Source: Rostrohypoxylon terebratum
Taxonomy: Eukaryota > Ascomycota > Sordariomycetes > Xylariales > Hypoxylaceae
Assembly: GCA_022497145.1 (NCBI GenBank)
Contig: MU385894.1
Span: 203,295 to 267,294, forward strand
Direction: 5' to 3'
DNA: 64,000 nt
In this document: piece by piece, positions 35,069 through 46,404 of the stretch
Numbering within the stretch: the stretch's first letter is position 1
Layout of the letters: each line of letters begins with the position of its first letter
Translations under genes and position numbers: made by a program
Notes under the pieces: generated by a model
Database searches by the model: none
Told to the model about the DNA's origin: nothing
Seen by the model: the letters and a program-made list of their open reading frames with translations, nothing else

Positions 35069-36636
35069 AATGTACGGGTGACGCCTGCGAAGACGTTTCT
35101 TGTGGTGCTTATCACATCCAAGAACGTACGTCAAGTTGCTTCAAGTTAAGCAAGAAAATCTACAGATAGGAAGTGGGTATAATGGTGATCGGTAGTCACC
35201 AGTCGTTGTGTATTAAGAGGCAGGAAGGTAGTTTCGTATGCGCGAAGGTGTATGATGATGTGTGGCGGTGTGGTCTGACTGTGCAACAAGAAAGGATGGA
35301 AGTAGATAGTGGGAAAAGTGAAGGTTGATTTATGTAGGTGTCCCGACAGGTAGGTCTCTAGATAATACCTAAGTCTCTACCAACTGCCTACTACTAGGTA
35401 GGTTAGGTAGGTACCTAGATGGTTGGAGACTACTAGGTAGTTAGTAACTGTGTAATTCGAGTCGAGGCTCAATGTTGTCAGGTTCTACCTAGTACCCAGT
35501 AATATTGAGAGAGTTCCGACACCTACCTGGTACCGAAACTATAATACGTGAAGAGGCACCTGTCAGGTAGGAATATTGAACTATCAAAGCGAACTTTACC
35601 TACTAGGTAAGTGTTCAAGGTTCTGTATATGCCTAGTATGTACCTAGATACCTACAGGTATGTAGGTAGTGTAGTACCTACCTAGTAGTGGATTAGTGAC
35701 GTACTAGGTTAGGTATTGATAGGTAGTTCTAAGATTTGTAGTTTTGGGAAGGAAATACTCACAGTCGAATGCTTGGTAGCTATAGCCAATATTGAGGGAA
35801 GTGGCAGTTGCGAGCCTGTTAAACACCTGTGTATAAGTACGTGCCCCCCTTTGTACTGAATGTGAGATATGGATATGTACCTAACCTATCCTGATTATAT
35901 TAACTCGGTCAGATTCAAGTCGGTATCTCATGGTAATAATACTACCCATGGATGTAGTAGTCTTAATAGGTATGTAAAGTCTCAATCTATTAAGTACATA
36001 CATCAACCTACTCATGTCCTAGGTCCTAGGTACCAGGTATGCTACATAAGATCGAATGTTTACCAATTATCAGACGGAAATACTACTCATATCAGATCAA
36101 TAGAGGATACCTACTACAAGGTTAGCACTAGGTACACGGTGGAAATAAGCTACGTCTTTGAAATTAATTAAAGTCATATCAAAACATCCCCTCCCCCATT
36201 TTGATTATAATACTACGTTAGTATCCAGCTGCCACTGTCTAGGACAATCGGGTCGTAATAGCAGAGACAGTACAAACCATACGTATGTGGATGGCTTGCC
36301 ACGTTTGTAAAATACTTCTCGTTTGCAAACAGAGACTCGTAGCCACACCGCCATGATCAAGTTTGCTCAATGGTTAAAACGGTGCAACTAAAGTCTTTGA
36401 CCAACCACTGGTATTCCCATGGATACCTAGGTATAATGCGTGAACTTACATGCTTATCTGAACGTGTCTAGCTTGTGTAGGTATTTCTGTACATTTCGCT
36501 GTTTAGCAAGCCGGTAAGAGTCTTGTAATTCTTTAGGTATGTGGACATGTATAGAATCTCAAGATCATCAGTATCCAAATCTTGAACTTGGTCCTAAATA
36601 ATTATGCAAGGTATCCATAACTCTAGGGCTATTTAC
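35069..36636. other. 1.6-kb gene-free region, very motif-rich
   Basis: Between the promoter of the helicase and the 3' end of the GH92 gene. TAGGTA/CCTAGG motifs are densest at 35380-35430, 35560-35720 and 36015-36045. A frame at 35869-36171 shows only repeat-derived residues. No gene recognised. Confidence 0.5.
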
Positions 36637-39467
36637 CTAGACCATTGCCATAGCCTCTCCCCAACTAGGAGGGCGATCCTCCAATTTCGTACCCCACTCA
36701 GACTCTTGATCTCCAAGGGTCAGCTCCATCGTCCATCCTTCGCGAAAAAATGCGTGACTGATCCAAGACTTTGTCCACGGCTGGCCATTGACTGTCACGC
36801 TTTGAATATAGACGTTTTCGTAGTCGGCATCAAACCCTACAGTCTTTATTTGGGCCGTGCTTCCGGTTAGGGGGTTTGTTATATTGATTTGCTGAAAAAA
36901 CGGTGCCGAGATCAGATATACGTCTTGCCCGGCTATAGGAAACAATCCCATCATTCCGAATACTACAAATGCACCCATCGAACCTGAGTCGTCATTTCCA
37001 GGTAAGCCATCGTGGGACGCGTTAAATGATGATGGTATGTAAGTGTGCAGCCGCTTAGTAGACAACGCGGGACGTCCTGCGTAGTGATATAGGTAAACTG
37101 TTGAGAATACAGGTTCGTTTGAGATATCGGCGAGACCAGATGTGTGGAAAAAGTCAAGGCGTTGGATGAACGACTCCTCAGCACCCATTAAATCGATCAA
37201 GGTCGACATAGATTGTGGGACGAGGCTATGAATTCGGTGAGCTGTGTTATGGATTCGCTTTGATGGTGGTAATGTGTATACTTACAATTGGTACTGCCAA
37301 ACGCTTTCATTGCCTAATAGTTAGCAATTGTTGTGTCGTTCAAGTGACGGAGGAAGTAAATATGGATGGTGAGCGGAATATTGTAAAACTGGAGGTCGAA
37401 TTCGTCTGAGAGAAGAACGAATATGAGATTGGAGACACTAACCTGGCCTCGAACGTTTCGCTCGGATTGGTAGTAAGCGAACAGAAACTCGCGAGCGCTG
37501 AGCAAGCAATTGGATCTTGGTACCCCCAAGTTCCATTTTGATATTTTGGCTGGAAAAACCCTACAAATCCCGTATCATTGCCGTTGATAATAGAGTTCTG
37601 TTCTGATTTCCCTAGCATATCAAAAGGTATGTGAGTACGACTTAGATGCAGATCCAATTTTCTGAAAGTAGACGATGTCGTCCGCTTGAATTTGATGACA
37701 AAGCAACAGTGAAAGGGGTGATCTTTGACTTACTGTCGTGGAATTAGTTAATGCATAAAAAACTGTCTGAGAGTGGTGAAAAGGTTGATTGTTAAAGTTC
37801 GTATAAAATATTTTGACATACCACAAGTTCTGCCAATTAGCACTTCTTGAAACATATTTTTTGTATAAGTCATCTCGTCCGAGTCCCTGTGCCAGTGTGG
37901 CGAGGCAATAATCATCATACGCATACTCGAGAGTTCTCGAAATACTACGAGAGTTTGTTCCAAATCCAGCTGGGTCAAAGTCCAGATAGGGAATGTACGA
38001 AAGGTCTTTCCAGCTTTGTAGGCCACCTCTACCATGGTATGACCATTCTAACGGCTCAACTTCAGCATCTTGGATGATTGCTTCCAACGCCAATTCCCAG
38101 TCGATGCCTGTTAAATTCTTGATGTAAGCGTCCACTAGCACGACGTCTGCATTTGAGCCGCCTTGCGTCCATCCTTTGCTCAAGGACCTGACAATCTTGG
38201 TTATTTCAAATCAATTTGCAAGAGGGATCGTGTTGCCTTACATATGACAATCAGGTAACCAGCCCTCGTGCTTGTAAATGTCGAGGAGGGCATTTACCAT
38301 TTGAGTCTGGGCGTTAGGGTCTATAATAGTAAGGAGTGGGTGTTGAACACGAAATGCGTCCCAGAGACAATAATACGAGTCGAAGTAAGGAATTCCATTG
38401 TTCCAATGGGGATTTTCGTCAGTGTAATTTTGTGGTGAAATCATGCTCCTGTATATTCCGCTCCAAAAACTAGTCTGGAGGTCCTCGCTAGCACTTCCGG
38501 CATCGATGGAGATTGGACTGAGCTTCTCCCGCCATGCATCCTCAACCTCGAGCACGAGCTTATCAAAGTCATCTAGAGGCTCGGGGATCTCTTCTTCCGC
38601 TCTTTGGCAGGCCTGATCCGCACTGATGAAGCTGATCCCGGACCTTGCCACCAGGGTGTCGTTTTCTAAATTGCTAAACCGAACCCACCCACCAGCCTCG
38701 AGGTAGAAGAGGTTAAATCCGCGAGTAACAAAGAGCTCCTTTGGCTCGACCCCTCCGCGGTTATTAACCCATACGCCGTTGTCGTAAATATCGGCACCGA
38801 AAAAGTCAACACAGAAGTGCATCACGTATGACCCAGTGCCGAAACTTGGGAGGAACGTGCCGTTGCCCTTGAGTCTTCCGCTTTCAGAGTCCACCGTAAT
38901 TGTGGCGTTCTGGCGACTTTGCCATAAATCCGTCAGATCTAGTAATATCAAGGGGTGCCGGCCATTTGAAGCCGGGAATTCGAACTTATACAAAGCCGCG
39001 TGCTCGCTCGAGGTCGTTGTGGCCTTGATCCCGGAATCCAACTTCACCTGGAAGAACCCCGGCCTAGCTACAACGGATTCCTCGACGTAAGGCGTGGCCC
39101 TCTCGCCAATGAGAAATTTGCAATTGTTTACCTCGTCGCTATCGCACACTTGCGGGAATAAGGGGAAATTCCCTAGGCTGGGGTTGCCACCGGTCCCACT
39201 GTCGTGTACCATAGACCAACCTGTGATACTTGATCCGTCGGTCGCAAACCCGCCTGTGTTTTGTCCGTTGACGTCCGCGACGGGCTTTGCAAGCGCGTAC
39301 GGTTTGGTACTGCCTGCGAACACATTCCCGCCATTAGTGCTGCCGATGAGGGGGTCGACAAATTGGAGCACGTCGGCGCCCAAGGCTAGAGGAAAGATGA
39401 GGGGTGCGACGATGAGTGTAATGATAACCGGACGCGAAGTTCCATGAGAGAACCGCCGACGCACCAT
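36637..39467 (-). CDS. GH92 secreted alpha-mannosidase
   Basis: Calcium-dependent exo-alpha-mannosidase of glycoside hydrolase family 92, acting on mannans or N-glycans outside the cell. Exons 39467-38242, 38187-37734, 37597-37443, 37303-37286 (18 nt) and 37225-36637, giving 813 residues. Signal peptide at about 14-30 (VIITLIVAPLIFPLALGA). Family motifs: DPLIGSTNGGNVFAG, FATDGSSITGWSMVHDSGTGG, YYCLWDAFR, GWLPDCHMSLSKGWTQGGSNAD, GTWGYQDP and the hallmark GNDDSGSMGAFVVFGMMGLFP. The 18-nt exon supplies SVWQYQF, joining ETFEA to LVPQSM; skipping it would break the conserved WQY...VPQ stretch. The end of exon 2 carries an unusual insert (VKIFYTNFNNQPFHH) that could be an unspliced or misread intron. 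Confidence 0.85.
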
Positions 39468-42145
39468 CTTCTAGAGTAAGGAGGTTGGCGAGCGCGGATT
39501 CCTCTGCGATGCTTAGAACCTAAATAAATTTTGAATATTAATAAAACCTTGGGAGATATTGAGTGGGATGTTTAATTTTATTTAAGAATTATGTGCGTTT
39601 TAGAGGATCTACCTAGCATTTGTACGATACCGTACCTAAGATACGGCATCTACATCCTCTATCTTTTAACACCCAGGTTGCAACTTACTGCACAGCATGC
39701 ATACTAGTATGCACTCCGACCTTCCCGAAAAGGTCGATATCCTGGCTAGGTGACAGGGAAATCTAGGTTCGAAGAAAAGAATTCTTGTCGATCATTTTTT
39801 GTCCCCTTTGTCTCTTCTTCCGTTCATTATGGGAAATTCGATTTAGTAATAAATGTAGGAACGCAAGGGCAATGGAATTTCCTATAATAGTTCGTGAAAC
39901 CGAGACATGGCATAGAAACACAGTAGGTACCTTCAAACTGTCTAGTATACTCAAGTTCTGCAATTTAATTCATACCTAGTACTGGACAGCACAATGTCCC
40001 TTTTACATAGGTACCTACCTAATGTACTTTGTAGGTTGTTATTAGTACATGCATGTGGTGAGCACTGAGCAGTGAGCACTGAGCAGTAGGTACTAGGTAC
40101 TAGGTACCTGCCTACCCAGGCTGTATTGCACTTCAGCCCCGCACCTGAGTTGCTGCATGTGGCGCTAAAGGATCCTTGGTATACAGGGATTCGCCCACTG
40201 TAGCTCACCGCAGTCACCCATTGCTGCCATTGCCGGGCACCACCTTAGGGATCTCTGCTCCAACGTCACCATTACCCACGTCAAGGATTGAGTACTGAGC
40301 AACTGAGCATTAGGTAGGAACCTAGGACATAGGTGTTGTAGGGTGGCTACGTAATCAGTGGTATTAGACTAAAATTGGCTACGTTGTAGATTGAGGTACC
40401 TAGGTCCTAGGTCCTATGTAGGATTCTTGAACGTACCTATGCAGTACTATACATGGATGTATGTATTATTTAGTTTGAGTTGTATACAGGCGATGGTAAT
40501 CGTTACCACTAACTTACCTAGACGTCCAGACGTCTCGGTTGCGAAATTGCGAGAGTTCCGTTGGGCGAGAGCAAAGGTACACATAAGTGTAATCTTCTAA
40601 AAAGTTAACCTACTAGGCATGTAGGCCTTCAATGTTTCTTCTAAGAAAAACAACGTCACTTTCCCTACGCGCAACTATATACTACCTAGTAGGTAGCTCA
40701 GGCAAGACGTAAATTCGTATCTACCTAGTACTAGGTATCGTCCAGTGCAGCTGGTCACTAGATAAGTGTGGCATGTACACTTGAGTCTGTCATCAATATA
40801 CGCGATGGCCTACGTGAAGAAATAACTTACTTATAGGGAGACGGAGAGATAAAATGGCCTGGCCAGACTGCGCAGATGCCTTCTACCATCATTCTAGCGT
40901 TCTTCTATACGAGCACCTATAGGCTTTGAATCTGCAATCACCTTGCTGGTAAACAAATAGTAACTGAAATAGTAACTATGATCATAAAACCGCTCCCTGG
41001 GGGTTGGGGGGCGTTATCATTTTGACATTCGTCGTACGGTCTTCCCCCGCTGCCCCGCCCCTTTCTGTCCGATGCAACTACCACTTATTCCTCTGACGCC
41101 TCCACCACGGCTCCCGTCGTCCCCGTTACACCGCCAGCCTCCAATACCGGGGCCCTCTCTACTAATATTTCCGTTGCGACTGTTGTGGCTAACTTCTTGG
41201 GATCATTCAAGTTGGCGTACCTAGCGGGTAGGATGCTCCATCAGGAAGAGCCCGCCCTTTATACCCCTGGACGTGGTCTGGGGACCAATGGGTCGGAACC
41301 AGGTGAGCAGCATACAGAGCCACCGGTCCACTTTTTAGCATGTCTCGGGGACTCTTTATCACGCCAACAAGAGGTCATCTTCCATCGGACGAGCTTAGGC
41401 CGCTAGCTAATCGCCATCCAGGCATTATGAAGGAAAATTAGTGACCCCTTGAACATCTCACTGATAAACTCACACGTCAATGCTCTAGCGACATACCAAG
41501 CCGGCTGAATTCTCAGGACCCAATTCAAATACGTGCAGGTAGAAAATCCATTAGGTACGATGAAAATCACCTGTCGCGGACGTGGGAATTGTCGGATACG
41601 CGAGCAGGATGGAGTTTTAGAGGCATGACTAGCAGGGTTACAATACGTATTGATTTCCCTGGACCTATATTCGCAATGATGAATCAAGGTGCACAGAAAG
41701 CATCCGAAGGATATGACATGCCAACGAATTCATCATCTCAATCCGCGTTGTTGGGCCTCACAACATACGCAACGACCATGTTATGTCGAAGCAAGGGGTC
41801 ACGTTATGGAAGCGTTTTCTACAACGTTGTATATGCCTTCGTAAGAACCCAGCCATACGACCAAGAAGCCTTTATCCACCTCATAGACGGCGTAGAATTG
41901 TATTAGTAATTAGGCCCGTTACGCCGTTTCCATATAAAACCACCCATGGGTATCTTTTGTCGTTGCAAACGTGCCTCAAAATCAAATGAAAGGATGCTAG
42001 TGACCCGGCCAACTCAGCCGACGCCGAGACGCCTTTCCTATCGTATCCCCGCAAACCAGTACGTCCAAGCACCCGGGAGATTGAATGCGCAATACTACTG
42101 CACGCCGAGCTGACACTAATATTGAATCTTGCGACGGCTATGTAC
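39468..42145. other. 2.7-kb gene-free region with repeats and possible fragment
   Basis: Promoter of the GH92 gene, then motif-rich DNA (40000-40110, 40394-40416, 40680-40740). At 41084-41406 a plus-strand open frame is rich in Thr/Ser/Pro and then includes SVATVVANFLGSFKLAYLAG, but it has no ATG and no recognisable domain, so it may be a relic. 41581-41906 is another uninformative open stretch. The repeats at 40060-40108 have their own entry. Confidence 0.5.
40060..40108 (+). repeat. Two adjacent short tandem repeats
   Basis: Two perfect copies of a 14-mer (GAGCACTGAGCAGT, 40060-40087) abut three copies of the heptamer AGGTACT/C (40088-40108). No function recognised; it resembles replication-slippage products in the motif-rich intergenic DNA. 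Confidence 0.85.
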
Positions 42146-44284
42146 CTAGGCAGGTACATTGATTTCATATCCGATAAGCACTTCGGTGGTCGTCCCCTCC
42201 CAACCACGGTTACCCGCTGCAGAGAGCATGAAACGGCTAGAGGGATCAATGTAGAGGCTAGATATAACGCCGGCGCGTGGTGGACCGGGAATGATCAAGA
42301 AAGGAGGCGGCGAGTGCTTAGAGGAATGACCCGAGCGAAGATCGTAGAGCCTGAGGATGTCGTGGGACGCACAGACCAGGTGCCGTCCGTTGACCATAGA
42401 CCGAACACAGCTGACCGGACCGCTGCCACCGGGGAATTTGAAAACTCGCTCTGGCTGCCAGCCCAGACGCCCACCTCTTGCTTTCTGCACACTAAATTCT
42501 TCCACCGTGCCGTTCCTCCTCCCCGCATAGATCCAATTTCCATCCGGACTCCAGCACGCGCCCATACACCAAGGAGGAACGCCAGGCTTGTTGCCGATAC
42601 GTGCTACAGGATTCGGCATCCGCCGGTCCCAAATCCGTAGAGTTCCGTCCATAGATGCCGAGAGAAATGTACTATCGGAGGTCTGGGTCATATCGTAATG
42701 TGTCGGCGCCGGTGCGGCGAAGGCAGTCGAAGGCGACTCGGGCGCTATCCCTTGGGATACGGGTTCTGTCAGCTGTGGCAAGCCCACTGGGTTTGACGAG
42801 AACGAAAAATCCGGAAGAGCGGGTAATGATGAAGGCTCATGGTTGGTATCGGGCCCGAAAGAGTTGAGCGCATTATCGCCAAACAGACCAGAGTCTGGTT
42901 GATTCGTGCTTGGGAGAGCCTGTTCGTTCGTCGGTCGGCCCGAGTCGGGCTGAAAAGTTGGGGCAGACATGTCGTAGTCACCTATAGCAACATTGGCGTC
43001 TTGGGCTGAGTCCCGCATCATCGCTCGAGAAAACTCGTTGTCATCATCACCCCCGAAAACACCCATTCCGTCGTTGTCGCCGAAAAGATCGGAACCCCCC
43101 GTAGGACTGCCACCAAAAAGACTATCGTGCGCAGGGCTTCCCTGAGCATCAGTTACTCCGTCCCTTGTATTAGACGCTTGGCTGGCGACTCCATTCATCA
43201 CGATGTCGTTTATGCCGTTATTTAAATCAGTACCGAAGCCATTGTCCAACTCCATCTTAAAGTCGCCGTCTAGGCCGGGGAGCGAATTGTTCGTGAATAT
43301 CGTATCGCTTAAGATATCCTCTTCGCCAGCTTCTGGGGGGATCTGCGCGCCACCCATCGGTCGGATCTCGATCGCGGAAATCTGCCCTCCGCTCCCGTCG
43401 AACTGGCGCTTCACCTGTCCCGTGTTCAGATCCCAATCGAAGATATTCTTATCCCAACTACCACTAAGTACACTCTTCTCGTCAGGCGAGAGGGTCAAGA
43501 CGCTGACGGCATTGGTATGTTTCTTGAGAGAAGTGATTCGCTTTCCCTCGTCGTGGCGCACGCTTTGAAGATTGATGCCACCACTCTCGAGACCGGATAG
43601 GAGCCACAGGGCTTGGGAATGGACGGCAAGACTGTATACGGGGCTGAGAACTAGGTCTTCTTGCCTCACAGAAGCAGATTGCGGCTCTGCGTTTTCCCAA
43701 TACGACATCAGAACCCCAGCCTTGGTGACCGAGTCGACGAAGGGATGCCTCTGGGCCACGGTCAGGAGTGTCTTTCCATTGATTGTCGCCGGTCCATCGT
43801 ACTTCCTTATGTACCCATCGCTCCCACCAGTCATCCAGTAGCGGAGATCAGGGGTTATGGCTATGGCATTGATGCTGGTAGCCATAGGAGCTGCCATGGT
43901 CGGAACTATATCGTATGTTTCGGCGGTTAGTGCTTCCGGGCGAACCCTCGGCGTCCATTTGGGGGTTCCGAGTGGACCTGGAGTAGCTGAAGTTCGGGTG
44001 TGGGCGGGGTTTGATGAGCCGTTGGGTTGTCGAATGTCTTGAGTATCCTCCTCATCCTCATGTTCATGTTCATGTTCATGTTGATCAGGATCATCGTCTT
44101 CCTCCTCCTCGTTGTCGTTTTCATTGTCATTCTCGTCCTCGTCATGATCAACGTTCTCGTTTTCATCCTCGCCGTCGACGTCAACTTCACCGTCGCCTTC
44201 ACCGTCTACGTCGTGGATCGTGAGGTCTTCATCACGCTCGTTGTCCGTACTCACATTAGAGTCTCGGTCGAAATCGTCCATCAT
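42146..44284 (-). CDS. spt8: SAGA complex subunit Spt8 (WD40)
   Basis: Single exon of 712 residues if translation starts at the ATG ending at 44284 (a second ATG follows directly; the in-frame codon further upstream is GTG). A highly acidic N terminus with Glu/Asp/Asn and a His-Glu run (residues about 20-80) is typical of Spt8. WD40 blades follow: ITPDLRYWMTGGSDGYIRKYD, HTNAVSVLTLSPDEKSVLSGSWDK, NIFDWDLNTG, SASMDGTLRIWDRRM, WSPDGNWIYAGRRNGTVEEF and SRFMLSAAGNRGWEG. A 200-residue Asn/Ser/Gly-rich insert separates the blade groups. Spt8 in SAGA binds TBP and helps it onto promoters; it is nuclear. The C terminus EVLIGYEINVPA is conserved in fungi. Confidence 0.92.
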   Translation of the reverse strand: MMDDFDRDSNVSTDNERDEDLTIHDVDGEGDGEVDVDGEDENENVDHDEDENDNENDNEEEEDDDPDQHEHEHEHEDEEDTQDIRQPNGSSNPAHTRTSATPGPLGTPKWTPRVRPEALTAETYDIVPTMAAPMATSINAIAITPDLRYWMTGGSDGYIRKYDGPATINGKTLLTVAQRHPFVDSVTKAGVLMSYWENAEPQSASVRQEDLVLSPVYSLAVHSQALWLLSGLESGGINLQSVRHDEGKRITSLKKHTNAVSVLTLSPDEKSVLSGSWDKNIFDWDLNTGQVKRQFDGSGGQISAIEIRPMGGAQIPPEAGEEDILSDTIFTNNSLPGLDGDFKMELDNGFGTDLNNGINDIVMNGVASQASNTRDGVTDAQGSPAHDSLFGGSPTGGSDLFGDNDGMGVFGGDDDNEFSRAMMRDSAQDANVAIGDYDMSAPTFQPDSGRPTNEQALPSTNQPDSGLFGDNALNSFGPDTNHEPSSLPALPDFSFSSNPVGLPQLTEPVSQGIAPESPSTAFAAPAPTHYDMTQTSDSTFLSASMDGTLRIWDRRMPNPVARIGNKPGVPPWCMGACWSPDGNWIYAGRRNGTVEEFSVQKARGGRLGWQPERVFKFPGGSGPVSCVRSMVNGRHLVCASHDILRLYDLRSGHSSKHSPPPFLIIPGPPRAGVISSLYIDPSSRFMLSAAGNRGWEGTTTEVLIGYEINVPA

Positions 44285-45177
44285 GACCACTACCGAATGT
44301 TGCTATTGATTGAGACGAAACGTGAAAATTTGTCGCCTTTGCTTTGTCATTATACGGCCTTTTCCAAATGGTTCACGATTGCACTGGGTATATTTATATT
44401 TTAGAAGTGGTAAGGGAGGTTAAGTTCTTTTGGTTAAAATAAAACGTGCAGAGCAGTACGTATTATTACGTAGAAGGGAAAACAGGAGCATGAAACAAGG
44501 ATGACGAAATGACCAACGGGAAATCGGAAAATGGAAAAATAAAAATTGGAGAAAAAGTTGTGGATCCTTTTTACGTGTACACGGGCCATATCAATTAATA
44601 CCTAGTACCTACCTAGAGGCTAGTAGTAACTATACTACTAGGTATGTACATGTAATCATTGTAATGTGTGTAATGTGTACATAACTGCTATGCTGTAAAT
44701 AACTTTAACTTAATAATACATAGATCGTAGCTTAGATTGGATACTACGGATCAAGTGATTTCAAAAGCACAAAGTGTTGATCGGATTGCTTTCAATATTG
44801 GAATCTCTAAACATCCAGATAGTATTAATAATTATCTAAGGTTTTAATGTTAAGCGCCACGCAACATTCAATTCGAGTAGTACCTCATTCAGCAGTACAA
44901 TGGTCTAATGCCATTATTACTCTTTCCTTATTGCATAGGGTGAAATATGGAATATCTGGAGTCATGCTTTTTTCTTCGAAACATTAAAACAACCACCTGG
45001 CAAGAACTGCCTATGTACTTCGTACATACTACTACAGGTACCTATAAAAGTAATCCGCTACGCACATCAAGAAGAGTATTGGCATAACGACTAATAATGA
45101 TGCATAGATAGGTACTCGGGTTGGTACCATCATAGCTACCAACAGAGTAATCGACATCGCTATTCAGTCACCCATTA
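44285..45177. other. Gene-free region upstream of Spt8
   Basis: Spt8 5' flank and 3' flank of the protease-like gene. AT-rich, with TACCTA/TAGGTA motifs at 44600-44650. No gene recognised. Confidence 0.5.
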
Positions 45178-46404
45178 TCAATGGCGTTTTCTGGGAGGCC
45201 GAGGCGATGGCGAAGTATCACCCTTACGCCTTTTTCTTTTACGTGGTGGTTCGGTAGCAGTCTCAGTTGCCGATGTTCCCTCTCTCGTGGTGACCGGCTC
45301 CACGTCCCTCGCCCAGGCGGGATTCTTGCTCTTGTTCTTGCCCGTGCTCGGGCTCGTGCTCGAGCTCGTGTCCGTCGTTCTTTTTGGGGTGCTTTGTCTA
45401 CGAGATGGTCCCGGGATGGTTCCTGACGGCGCTACTCTCCGTTCGTTAGGGAGAGGTATAGGAACGACTGTTCTCTCACGTCGGCCAGGTGGTTTCTCGA
45501 TCTTCTCGAACGTGCCCTTCCTAGCAGGCGGTTGCATTGGTTGCCGAGCATCCACTGAGTACCCCGTGTCGTCTAGCGTTGAATTAACCAGTTCGACAGA
45601 GATTCTTGCCCTATAGCCCATTTCTTTAACGGCGTGGTACGCATTAAGGCCAATCATGTCCCACCTCACCTTATCAGTATTAAACCATCCGGGCAGGGGC
45701 GCCCAGATCTGCTCGTCATACCCGCTGCTCCTCTCCACGGTCTCCTGAATGCGGTCCATCATTTGTTTCCCCGCCCAGAAAGTGCGAAGTCCACAGCTCC
45801 ATTGGTCTTGTTGCCACGGCACCCAAACAATTCGTTCAGATTCATTCCCAACCTGGAGCCCAGCCTTTTTAAAAATTCCATGCAGCCTAGTTGAGATACG
45901 CTGTTTTCGTGATCTGGACCCAACCTCTCTCCAAGAATCCAAAATGGCTACCTGAAGTACTTGGTCAAACCCCCCCACGTCGGCACGCGATCGACCTTTG
46001 TGTATCACTGTCAATACCCAGTGGTTACCGTCATAGTTACACGGCCACAGGGTATATTCCTTTTCTCTTAGACGTGCGTAGAATCTACGATTTGTCCCGG
46101 TCATAAAGTGGTCATAACGAGCGCTAGAGTGGAGAAAGAGGCCTTCGATGCTTGTGTCCTGCAAGTGAATCAAAGCTTGCGTCTGCAAGGGGAGAGACTC
46201 CCAGTGTTGAGTTAACGCGTTCTCGATTGCGTCGCCATTCAGCCATTCTTCGCGGCTAGCCTGAAGTGTATTGAGACCTCTAACACTAGGCCAGCCATTC
46301 TCGGGTTCCGGTGGTAGATTATGTATCGTCGTCACGTGTTCAATGCGACATTCCCCTATGCGATGACCCCGAGCCGAGCATAAGACATGTGCAGGAGTGG
46401 CCAT
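45178..46404 (-). CDS. Ulp1-fold (C48) cysteine protease-like nuclear protein
   Basis: Single exon, 408 residues. The first 260 residues carry the Ulp1/adenain fold signature in order: His128 in GNHWVLTVIH, Asp156 in VAILDSW, Gln199/Gln201 and Cys204 in QQDQWSCGLRTFW; this is the SUMO/NEDD8-type protease catalytic set. The C-terminal 150 residues are disordered, Pro/Ser/Thr-rich and end in strongly basic clusters (PPRKRKRRKG and PPRKRH), consistent with nuclear localisation. It lacks the SUMO-binding N-terminal regulatory region of true Ulp1, so the substrate could be SUMO, NEDD8 or another target. The family of stand-alone Ulp1-like ORFs in filamentous fungi is often of mobile-element origin, but no terminal repeats or transposase are seen here. 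Confidence 0.7.
   Translation of the reverse strand: MATPAHVLCSARGHRIGECRIEHVTTIHNLPPEPENGWPSVRGLNTLQASREEWLNGDAIENALTQHWESLPLQTQALIHLQDTSIEGLFLHSSARYDHFMTGTNRRFYARLREKEYTLWPCNYDGNHWVLTVIHKGRSRADVGGFDQVLQVAILDSWREVGSRSRKQRISTRLHGIFKKAGLQVGNESERIVWVPWQQDQWSCGLRTFWAGKQMMDRIQETVERSSGYDEQIWAPLPGWFNTDKVRWDMIGLNAYHAVKEMGYRARISVELVNSTLDDTGYSVDARQPMQPPARKGTFEKIEKPPGRRERTVVPIPLPNERRVAPSGTIPGPSRRQSTPKRTTDTSSSTSPSTGKNKSKNPAWARDVEPVTTREGTSATETATEPPRKRKRRKGDTSPSPRPPRKRH

Noticed and set aside
35869..36171. 100-codon open frame
   Set aside because: It is built from TAGGTA/CCTAGG repeats and has no protein-like pattern.
41084..41406. Thr/Ser-rich open frame as a gene
   Set aside because: It lacks an ATG, splice-consistent neighbours and any domain; noted only as a possible relic.
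44285..44290. Spt8 start at 44290
   Set aside because: The codon is GTG; the adjacent ATG pair ending at 44284 is the plausible start.
42122..44404. Plus-strand open frames over Spt8
   Set aside because: They are antisense shadows of the low-complexity acidic and WD40 coding sequence.
45178..46404. Protease-like gene as part of a transposon
   Set aside because: No terminal inverted repeats, target-site duplications or transposase frame were found around it.
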